The notes under the pieces were generated by a model. It searched no databases. It worked only from the letters and a program-made list of their open reading frames with translations, and had not been told where the DNA came from. Below, piece by piece: positions 44,937 through 53,438 of a stretch of 64,000 bases of DNA; the stretch's first letter is position 1, and the number at the start of each line of letters is the position of its first letter. Location of the stretch: the NCBI GenBank assembly GCA_900169235.1, contig FWCC01000327.1, positions 93,130 through 157,129 on the forward strand. The letters are read 5' to 3'. Both the position numbers and the translations under genes were made by a program. This DNA comes from Zarea fungicola (Eukaryota; Ascomycota; Sordariomycetes; Hypocreales; Cordycipitaceae).

Positions 44937-45503
44937 TTAGAGAGTTACCAGGTAAATCATCCCAGACTGGCTGTCTTTATCCATCTCGACCCCCTTGCAC
45001 ACTGCACTCACGATGACCAGTGTACGATTTGCAACAAGAGAGTAAGACCATAAAGCTACAGATAGTATGGGAAGCAGTTGTATTGCTAAAAATGGTATTA
45101 AAATACCCACCTCTTGGGTAGAGCAGACTGAAACAAAGTTCACTGTTAGCTCACCATTATTGACGTTGTTCCCTGAATCGGTTGGTATACTTCCACAGAT
45201 ACTGCATCCGTGTTGAGACAAGGCATCAAGGTACCACCAAGTGTCATACTGTAAAACTGACCCCGAACTGACCCTCTGAGAGAATGCTGCAATGCAACTT
45301 CCAACACCAACATTGACAGCCGCAATTTGCTGACCTTCAACAAAAGTTGCAGAACTGGAAATATTCTTAACCTTTTCCCTGATGATGGCAAGCGCATTCG
45401 GGGGAGCACCGCTGTCGCTACACCCTGTGCTACCACTGCAGTTGTTGCCAAATGCATTTGCCCTCGTAAGAGCAAAGAGAATAAAAGGGATACTAGTCGT
45501 CAT
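44937..45503 (-). CDS. KP4 killer-toxin-like small secreted protein
   Basis: The start is ATG 45503; the frame is open further up to 45545 but only from a GTG. MTTSIPFILFALTRANAFG is a signal peptide. The mature part looks like the KP4 family (fungal antimycotic proteins; the founding member blocks calcium channels): an early NCSGSTGC, an alanine-rich helix, GQQIAAVNVGVGSC, a QHGCSICGSIP turn and GELTVNFVS. After about residue 131 the frame runs on through a hydrophobic stretch unlike the family; a donor GTGGGT at 45110 and acceptor CTGTAG at 45056 would remove most of it and end the protein near 45008. Total 188 aa unspliced. The family call is from pattern, not a search. No evident break in the KP4-like part. 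Confidence 0.6.
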   Translation of the reverse strand: MTTSIPFILFALTRANAFGNNCSGSTGCSDSGAPPNALAIIREKVKNISSSATFVEGQQIAAVNVGVGSCIAAFSQRVSSGSVLQYDTWWYLDALSQHGCSICGSIPTDSGNNVNNGELTVNFVSVCSTQEVGILIPFLAIQLLPILSVALWSYSLVANRTLVIVSAVCKGVEMDKDSQSGMIYLVTL

Positions 45504-47981
45504 GATGAAGGTATTGCCTCTGTAGAAGTACTGTGTAAAGCTCACATTGATTGCAAATGTCTCAATTCTGCACCAATAAATGTTGGCAACACTTGCTTGG
45601 ATTAATTTTGAGGTAATAAGTCAATAGACATCGTTGTTGAGAGTCAACAAGCACTATAAGTGGAAGTGTGGTTGTAGCCTTGCATGCTAATCTTTTTCTT
45701 CTCGACTGAACAAAGAACAGCCTTTTCATGTTTAAATCTGCACTGCCCTACGGATGTGTTCATGAACAAGGTCAATCTTTCACGAGATCCTTGGATAATT
45801 GATAAAATTCAAGACATTATATTTCTCAACTGCCGGTAAACAAGAAAAAATTAGTAAAGATAATGGCGAAGGTACGCCGGTGTCGTCCGCCAGTTAGACT
45901 ATCGGATACTCGGCACGACACGGAAAATTCCCTTTGCGGTATATTACCCACCATGAACTGTCATCTACACTTACGAAAGTAAGCGCTGGCTAAGCCACAA
46001 CGTATACCATGAAAATTGTATCGTCACAGATGTGGAGTTAAACGCTTACATTAGTAATTGCCGAGACTCTCATTTGGCGAGGCGGGCCGATGGGGCAATC
46101 TCAGCAATAAGTTGTATTGGATCTCGGAGCTCGGATGTGATAAAACACGTGGGACTTGTACAACGGAACTGGAGCATCCGAGGTAGCCACATATTATTGT
46201 TTGTTAACCTTAATGCTTACTCTGTGATCAAGTTCTTTCTTATACCCCTTTTCAAGTTCCAGTGAGACACTGTTTTTGCCATGGCGTGTCGCTAATATTC
46301 GTGGCCCGATTGCCACATACTAGGCTTATCAAACCCTTTATAACCATAGTAGTTCTAGCGAGTCTTTTACAAACGTTGTGTCAAACAGTGCGCCTCAGCC
46401 CGTGTACGCTCGCCGCAGTCCCCTTGGTAGATGTTACGGTACAAGTACTAAGACGTCTTCTCTAGTGTTGATGAAGCAGGTGAATATGGTTCAACTTGTA
46501 TCAAAATGGATAAGAAGGGTTCCATCCTTGTATGCCATCAATTACAAAGAAAAAGGAAACAGCGGCTATTGCAGCCATTGACCTTGTATCCGTGGCAGGC
46601 ATACGAAGCTTTGTGACTTGATCAGCTGCTTCAACAGGTTGCTGCAAGATGGCGTGCAGATGCTGTGAATATGTCTACTCTCTATGTCAATGTACTTGCG
46701 GACGATGAAACTTACTGCTAAATACAATTCCGTACCAGCATAATCTGTTGTAAACGCTGCTAGCGGGCCAAAAGCTCTCATAAAACGAACGCGAAGGATC
46801 GAAGTAGTACTCAATAGATAGAAAACGGTATGCTTCACTATGGTGTATTTTCACGGGCCCAAAAAAATAGGCCGAGTCAGTACACAGCGCCTCGGGCCAA
46901 GAGTGGCAGAAGACACGCCACAATTCCACTCTGTGGGCTTCAAGCACCTTAACTAGCGTGGTACTTCGGCGAACAAGGTGTCTCGGAATGACGGAGACTT
47001 GCTGGCTGATGACTGCCAAATTCGGCAACGTCGACCGTTTTATGCTCGAACTATCGGCTGGGAGTCAGTATGCAATTCCTGACGAGAAACTCAAGATCAT
47101 AGCTAGTGTACAGACAACGGCAATGGCCGATCGTGGACCTGCCGCGCAGCAGATAGCGCACCGGAGTCCGGCCCTTCTGGTATTCTGCTCTGGCTGGTGG
47201 CGTTCGGGCCATCAACGCTGGTTCATGGTTCTCCGCGGGGGGACGTAGACTGCAAGGGACGTTGAACAGTTCAGCGCATTCGACGGGTCTAGACAAAACC
47301 CCGCATTCTTCGGGCTCCCCAGTAAGCAATCCAGAACTTCGTTTGTGCAAAGCTCTCAATCCAAGTCGCGGGACCCATGGCTGCATGGAGCTGGCGGTTA
47401 ACTGAATTGCGCATGCAGCTAAACTTTCAATGCTCTCCACCATTTGAGCCGATGGCAAGCGCTAACTGTTAGGCACATGGGTCAATGGAGTTGCCTAGCT
47501 AAAAGAAAAGTAATGGAGACTATCCAGACCTGAAGAGATTTGCGCAATATTGAGCCTCAGCCGTAGGAGATGGAATCGCAACGGAAATATCTAAAACTCA
47601 GCTCTTTCCGTTAAACCATGTCATAATGGCTGGCTTTTCTAGAGTCCAGGTATCACGGAGTGCTCTGCACAGTATAGGAGTAGTTGAATCACGAAATCAT
47701 TCTATTAATCGAGAAACTCAACTCTACAAAATGGAATACTTGTTAGTAACATGAATCTTACGTGAGATTTAGTTCCTAGTCTCGCTTACATTCATCTATT
47801 TTATTGAGTTTTATTGAGATGTGTATAATCAATCCTTTCACTCGGACTTTGCCCGAGGAGTATCATCATCTATGAACGCAGAGGACATATAAACCACGAC
47901 AAAGACCACTAAAAGACGGCTCAACAACAATCCAATCCAACAATCAATATTCATCTTTAGTACATCATAACTATCCTTACC
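45504..47981. other. Intergenic, no supported gene
   Basis: 2.5 kb. Minus-strand frames at 46687-47028 (113 aa) and 47051-47458 (135 aa) have no recognisable domain or splice structure, and plus-strand frames overlap them. They may be remnants. A TATA-like CATATAAACC lies at about 47886, some 95 bp before the next gene. Confidence 0.45.
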
Positions 47982-48656
47982 ATGTTATTCAACGCTGCCT
48001 TGGTCATGGCAGCAGTCAACGGCCTGGCTGTCCTTGCTGCCCCAGCAGACCCAACGTCTCCAGTAGCTGCACTCGCTACAACGTCATCGATTGCAGACTC
48101 TGGCCCGGAACTCCTTTTTGCTCCCAATGGGCCTGACTCGCTCCGAACCAAGGAAGAAGTCTATGCAGCGCTGGAGAAGCTCGTGGGCGCTTCAAACCCT
48201 ACCGGGGGACCGCATCGCCGAACCATCAGAGGCCCAGTGCCTGGCAAGAGATACACTTGGGGTACTTGGGTTTTTGTTGCCGGACAGTTCATTGTAGAGC
48301 AGTTTGGTGGAACCAGCTGGCAGTTTCCAACTGATGGTATTAGCATCGGATACATTTGCGACCAGGTTGCTGGGTCGATTGCCAACACATTGGGCAACGG
48401 GCAAGTCACCAGAAACGTGGGCGGCGGATGGACATGGGCGGGCCAGATCTTCCAGGACAACTATGATTTCAACACCATTCCGTATAACCTTCTCTATGGC
48501 ATCATCTATGATGCGATCCAGGGGTCTACTGATTGGCTTACAAAGGATAATGCTTTTGACTTTATCGTCCATGATACTAATGGGAAGGCTATTCTGGAAC
48601 TAGCCGTGTTCCCTACTATCCGTGGCGGTGTTGTTAACTGGCACGATGAGCTGTAA
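47982..48656 (+). CDS. Secreted protein of unknown function, 224 aa, with a possible Kex2 site
   Basis: Single exon preceded by a TATA-like box near 47886 and a leader rich in CAATC repeats. The N-terminus MLFNAALVMAAVNGLAVLAA is a signal peptide. A pro-region follows with a helix (LRTKEEVYAALEKLVGA), then HRRTIRGPVPGKRYTWGTW: the KR near residue 90 could be a Kex2-type cleavage site releasing a mature domain of about 135 residues. That domain is rich in aromatic residues and Gly (FGGTSWQFPTDGISIGYICD, NVGGGWTWAGQIFQDNYDF) and has only one cysteine. I do not recognise the family. It could be an effector or another exported protein. Confidence 0.72.
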   Translation: MLFNAALVMAAVNGLAVLAAPADPTSPVAALATTSSIADSGPELLFAPNGPDSLRTKEEVYAALEKLVGASNPTGGPHRRTIRGPVPGKRYTWGTWVFVAGQFIVEQFGGTSWQFPTDGISIGYICDQVAGSIANTLGNGQVTRNVGGGWTWAGQIFQDNYDFNTIPYNLLYGIIYDAIQGSTDWLTKDNAFDFIVHDTNGKAILELAVFPTIRGGVVNWHDEL

Positions 48657-49146
48657 GGGTTGAGCGCTCTGGCTTGAACCTAAAGGGGTCTACCAGGTCC
48701 CTTTCTTGGGGAGTGAGTCTGTCACATGTGGCGGCCACACGGCTATAAGTAGTTGGGTTAGATACTGCTATTACGCCTACTGTTGTTGCTGGAATCGCTG
48801 TAATGGTTCTTACCATTTGCCCGTTGCTTGCTGGCAGAGACTTTAGACGTTGGTTACAAGAAAATAGCTAGATTAATAGAGCATCTTCAATGCTACACTT
48901 CTTGCTGCTTATTCTGGCAGTGAGAACGGCTGTATTAATGCACCAATTTATGCTATCAAATGTTCAATTGAAAGTTTTGGCAATTAAATTTCCAAATACT
49001 CTCTTTTATTAAACCTTGTAATCATCAATGCTGCAATCTCTGCTTCTGGATTCCAAAAGGATGGCTCCGACATAACCTGTTGTTATGAAACTTGTGGGAT
49101 AAAAGACCAATGTTGCAGGGTAGGAGATTGGTTCTTGAGGGGTGTA
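48657..49146. other. Intergenic with a short dispersed repeat
   Basis: 3' flank of the secreted-protein gene. 48767-48806 matches 8529-8568 with transition differences. No gene. Confidence 0.5.
48767..48806. repeat. Dispersed repeat fragment shared with 8529-8568
   Basis: The less mutated of the two copies (retains C and G where the other has T and A). Parent element not identified. Confidence 0.5.
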
Positions 49147-49349
49147 TGTTGGGTTATCACAGGCAGTCACTGGGCACAATACTAAGAGGCCTTTCCATAT
49201 TCTTTTTTTCTAAAATCTATCTATAGATAGAGGAGGACATAAATTCAGGAATAGAAAAAGCAAGTAACAAAGCAAATATAGATCCCTCTTTCCTCCACAA
49301 CTCGTATTACTAGCGGGCTGCTTGACCTCCTAACGCCATAGTCACAACA
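49147..49349 (+). mobile_element. LTR copy (5' member of a compact pair)
   Basis: Begins TGTTGGGTTATCAC and ends GTCACAACA, the TG...CA ends of this family. Diverged and about 115 bp shorter than the copy at 49561. Preceded by GTGTA (49142-49146). Confidence 0.72.
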
Positions 49350-49560
49350 GTAGCAGCTTCTCTTTTTCTGGTCAAGCAGCGCTGGCATTGACCTTCTTGC
49401 TCTCATAATGGGCGCCGATCCCTCGCATCAGTGGGCTAGGGCGCCGCCTTCTTGTTGATAGTATCCATGGAGGATAGAGGATAGTGGTAATAAAGGCAAA
49501 GAATAGGTTAAAAAGTGGTATATGTGGTATATGTGGTTGCAAGTGTCAACCACTGATCAG

Positions 49561-49878
49561 TGTTGGTATATCACGAATAGTTACGAAGCACAGTACTAGG
49601 AGGGCTATTCCCAGTATACGCAGGTTGTAACAAGTTGTGATTGATCTGAAAATCTAGCTACGGATAGAGGATGAATTCCTCTTCTATATACAGGACTTCA
49701 GGAACAGGAAAAGCAAACAACAAACAATAAAGATTCCTCTTTCCTCAGCTGCCGTGATGGCCTCGTGTTGACGGCAGGCTGCTGTCGGTCAGGCCGGTTG
49801 ACCGACGGAAACCTGCTGCGGCAGGAGTCAGGCTTCATCAGAAGCGCTGCTTGACCTGACTCAGCAGCAGTCACAACA
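49561..49878 (+). mobile_element. LTR copy, the longest in the window (318 bp)
   Basis: Starts TGTTGGTATATCACG, contains CTAGCTACGGATAGAGGA and TTCCTCTTCTATATACAG, and ends CAGTCACAACA. It includes a GC-rich dyad around 49780-49830 (GGTCAGGCCGG, CCGACGG). Confidence 0.8.
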
Positions 49879-50050
49879 GTGTATGAAGGAGAAGTGAGTT
49901 TGAGTGGGGATCAATACTAGAGACTGATTGCTGTTCTACGGTCTTAATAATGAAGAAATTCACGCAGCTATTAGATACTCAGCAAATGGTAATTAAGTGT
50001 ATCTTGAGCGGGCAGATTTGTGTTTTTACGTGGTTGAGACTCGGTACATG

Positions 50051-50248
50051 TGTTGGTACGATCACGAAGGGTTACTGGGCACAGTACTAAGAGGGGCGTC
50101 TCCCAGTAGTAATGCTGTAGTAACTTGTGGTCAATTAAGGCTATCTAAGGATGTGGGAGGAAGCCCTCCCCTGTATACGGAACAGCAGAAGCAAACAAAG
50201 CAAACATCAANNNNNNNNNNNNNNNNNNCTGAGTCAGCAGTCACAACA
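50051..50248 (+). mobile_element. Solo LTR with 5-bp target-site duplication
   Basis: TGTTGGTACGATCACG...CAGTCACAACA flanked by ACATG at 50046-50050 and 50249-50253. This perfect duplication fixes the ends of the LTR family. 18 Ns (50211-50228) lie inside, so the true length is uncertain. Confidence 0.85.
50211..50228. other. Assembly gap (18 N)
   Basis: Run of N within a repetitive LTR, consistent with failure to assemble a multi-copy repeat. Confidence 0.99.
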
Positions 50249-51382
50249 ACATGGGGATGAGGACATTGTGTCGGGCTGGAGGAGAATGGCCATGTACAGC
50301 ATAATGTGAATGGACACAAATTTGATACCTAAAACGCCCGCTCTTGGATTTTTTGTTTTTATTTTTGTTTCAATTTTTTTATTTTTTTTGCAATTTAGTT
50401 AATGTGAAGAGATGCCACGTCGTTCACTAGCAAAGACGGAATTAGGATTCAGCCGACAACTAACTTGAGTGGCCGCAATCGGCAAGCGGCTGGTTGTGCA
50501 GGCCTGAAAGAGTAATACCCTCGTTAAAGCAATCGCGATTAAATGAGTGGTGAGATTTGTGCATGCATGCTAAGAATACAGTTGGGCATTCGGGTTGTCG
50601 TGTCTTGTCCTGACTGCCGGCGATGCTTACTAAACAGTGAGTCCGCGACAACCCAACCACAGACGGAAGAGAATACGCAAAAAAAAGATCAACACCGACT
50701 AGTGCCGATGAGTGACTGGATGAGGAAATGGCAACTTTTACAAGTGCGGTGTTTGTTCCGCCATGGCTGGTTGGATACTCGGTGGCCACAAGCGTGACTC
50801 AATCGGCATGCACTATCGAGAGTAGGGCAGTGGGGACTTTTGTAATTTTTTCTTCCTTTGTTTTTAAGGAGATTCTTGCCAAAAAAAAAAAAAACCTGTG
50901 GGAAGATTGGAAATCAAATTCAACTCTTCAGAGGCCAGGCCCGTGGGTTCGGAGACTCGGCCGTTGGAGATTCATAGCAGCCCACTTTGCCACTTGCCAC
51001 TGTAACCATTTCTTGTAGGTGATGGTTTAGTGGACTGAGGCCCGTCCCATCTTTTGTTGGCTTTTTACTGGTGGACTGTTATGCATGCCGAACACGGTTA
51101 GACTCGGCGGAGCACTCCCGGCTCTGTAGCGCTAGAATCGAGGAGCCTGCAGCAAGTTCGCGGGCCTACTGGCGCTGGCTCCAGCAGTCTCCAGCGGCCT
51201 CAGCGTCTCAGCAGTGACGTCTTGGGTGGAACCCCTCTGCCCCTCCATCTTGCATCGCATTGCAACATTTAGTCTCCGTGGTTAAGCTTTTTCCCTTGTT
51301 TATATATAGCTTGCATCCAGCTTCCCATTCATCGTCATTTCAGCCCTCATCATTCTTTTTGCTTTTGAAAATTTTAGACACA

Positions 51383-52672
51383 ATGGCTGGCAAGATTTTC
51401 AACGTTGGTGTGATTGGCTATGGGTACGTTCCGTTTGACCGCAAACCATCCCACTGCTGCCCTTCCCCTCCCCCGCCATTGCGAATAGCTTCATTCTGCT
51501 CGCCAGAGCACACAAATACAATGTCGTTCCTGCCCAAGATATTGCATTGCACTCATTCATCATTGCCAACATCATTGCCAACATTAATGCGCCACAATTC
51601 TCAATGACTAACCCGTCACAGCCTCTCCGCCAAAGTCTTCCACATCCCCTTCATCACTGTCCTCCCCCAGTTCAAGCTCCATGCCATTGTCCAGCGCAAC
51701 CCCCAGGACGGCAACTCTGCCCCCGCCGACCACCCCTCGGCCAAGCACTACACCGCCGCCGACGACCTCATCGCCGACCCCGACGTCGACGTAATCATCG
51801 TCACCACCCCGCCCGACAAGCACTTTGCCCTCACAAAGGCCGCCCTCGAAGCCGGCAAGCACGTCCTCACCGAGAAGCCCTTTGTCCCCACCGCCGCCGA
51901 GGCCGACCAGCTCATCGCCATTGCCCGCGCCAGCAACCGCCTCATCTGCGTCTACCAGAACCGCCGCTGGGACACCGACTTCCTCCTCGTCCGCCACCTG
52001 CTCGCCCACAACACCCTCGGCCGCGTTCTCGAGTTCAACACCCACTTTGACCGCTACAAGGCCGCCGCCCCGACCAACTGGAAGGGCGCCATGGGCGTTC
52101 CCCAGGGCGGCACCGTCCTCTACGACCTCGGCGCCCACCTCGTCGACCAGGCCTATGTGCTGTTTGGCATGCCCCAGTCCGTGCATGGCCGTCTCCTGAC
52201 CCAGCGCGGCGATGGTAGCGCGGCTGAGTTTGTCTTTCCCGACGCCGTCGCCGCCGAGCTCACCTACCCGGACGGCAAGCTCGTCCACGTCCACATCAGC
52301 CAGCTCAGCAGCGAGGTCGACCAGCTCCGCTACTGGGTCCGCGGCGACAAGGGCAGCTTCCGCAAGTTTGGCCTCGACCCCCAGGAGGACGCCCTCAAGG
52401 CGGGCGTCCTGCCCAACGCCCAGGACTTTGGCAAGGAAAAGGCCGAGAGCATGCGCCTGACTGTCACAGACGCCGAGGGCAAGTCGACGTATGCCCCCGT
52501 TCCGGAATTGGCACCCGAGACGTACCTGACTTTTTACACGGCCTTTGCCAACGCCGTGGAGAGTGGCAAGGAGGAAGATGTTCCCGTCAAGGCGTCCGAG
52601 GCGCGGGATGTCCTCCGCATCATTGAAGCGATCCTGGAGAGCGCCAAGACTGGCAAGGACGTCACATTTTAA
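51383..52672 (+). CDS. Gfo/Idh/MocA-family NAD(P)-dependent oxidoreductase, 2 exons
   Basis: Sugar/inositol-type dehydrogenase family; the substrate cannot be assigned. Exon 1 is 51383-51423 (41 nt) and exon 2 51622-52672; the 198-nt intron (51424-51621) has donor GTACGT, a branch-like TGACTAAC, and acceptor TCACAG, giving 363 aa. The splice sits inside the Rossmann loop and yields VGVIGYGLSAKVFHIPF. Further motifs are VDVIIVTTPPDKHFALTKAA, GKHVLTEKPFV (the EKP motif with the catalytic lysine), YQNRRWDTDF and TVLYDLGAHLVDQAYVLFG (the DxGxHxxD motif). Codon use is strongly GC-biased at third positions, unlike the surrounding repeat DNA, suggesting a well-expressed gene. No targeting signal. 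Confidence 0.92.
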
Positions 52673-53284
52673 TGAAAGAAAGTAAAGAAACAGAATAAAA
52701 AATGAATAAAAATATGGGCGATTTTATGGAAATATTTAAAAGCGTAATTAGCACCTTAATTTGACCTTAACATTTATTATAAAGTAATTACAAACCATTG
52801 ACTAATCAAACGCGACTATGTGCAGTATTGCCACTCAAAACCAACGATTAAGCGACACATTGGTGAAACAAGTGCAACAAGGCAAACGTCCAACTATATT
52901 CATTATTCTGCATGGCGAAGAAAAAAGACAGTGTTTGGGTTGGCACAGAACTTGATCGCAGAAAGCGGCCGGGTGGCGTTCTGTGGCTGCATTTAGCCCA
53001 CCACACCTGCAAAGCCTACTTTCCAAACTTGAACCTTTCACTAACACGTAGCAAAAGAATTCATAAACATTGACAATGTCAAAAAAACATACAACAGNNC
53101 TGATATCTATGGTCGTATGTGTTTGTGGATTGCGCAAAACTGTTATAAAACTCTGGTGCAGAAACAGAACATTCACAAGCTTCCTACATGTCTGTAACAG
53201 CCAATCATACTTTGATATTGCTAATGGGATTTTAATGTCAGATAAATGCAGTAGACGTCATTAGAATCACATTGAGCGCTGTGT
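52673..53284. other. Intergenic, no gene seen
   Basis: 3' flank of the Gfo/Idh gene, AT-rich, with a 2-base N gap at 53098-53099. No coding feature. Confidence 0.5.
53098..53099. other. Assembly ambiguity (2 N)
   Basis: Two undetermined bases shortly before an LTR fragment. Confidence 0.99.
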
Positions 53285-53437
53285 TGTTGGTATTATCACG
53301 GTAGTTACGAGGCACGGGACTGAGAGGGGCGTCTCCCAGTATGAATGTTTATTGTAACTTGTTGTGATTGATTAACTAGCTACGGATAGAGGAGGAATTT
53401 CTCTTCTATATATAGAAGGTCAAAAGCAGGAAACGCA
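53285..53437 (+). mobile_element. Truncated LTR abutting the NACHT-ankyrin-kinase pseudogene
   Basis: Starts TGTTGGTATTATCACG and carries GAGAGGGGCGTCTCCCAGTA and CTAGCTACGGATAGAGGAGG, but stops after CAGGAAACGCA, well before the usual CACAACA end. Receptor coding sequence begins at once (about 53439), so the 3' part of the LTR and the 5' part of the gene are both missing. Confidence 0.8.
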
Positions 53438-53438
53438 G

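Larger units (their letters stand above)
49147..49878 (+). mobile_element. Possible miniature LTR element (two LTRs, 211-bp non-coding interior)
   Basis: Two LTR copies in the same orientation flank 49350-49560. The outermost bases are bordered by the same 5-bp word GTGTA (49142-49146 and 49879-49883), as expected for a target-site duplication of one insertion. The inside lacks coding capacity and carries TGGTATATGTGGTATATG, a short direct repeat, and a purine-rich run before the second LTR. The LTRs are quite diverged from each other, so two separate insertions remain possible. Confidence 0.45.
49879..51382. other. Intergenic with a solo LTR and an assembly gap, no gene
   Basis: Apart from the LTR at 50051-50248 there is a T-rich tract (50340-50400), an A-run at 50881-50894, and the C/T-rich upstream region of the Gfo/Idh gene with TATATATAGC near 51300. 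Short frames only. Confidence 0.5.

Noticed and set aside
46687..47458. Two minus-strand frames of 113 and 135 aa
   Set aside because: No domain, signal peptide or splice structure, and comparable frames exist on the other strand.
51608..52294. 228-aa minus-strand open frame opposite the Gfo/Idh gene
   Set aside because: Gly/Val/Asp-rich antisense artefact of the C-rich third positions of the plus-strand gene.
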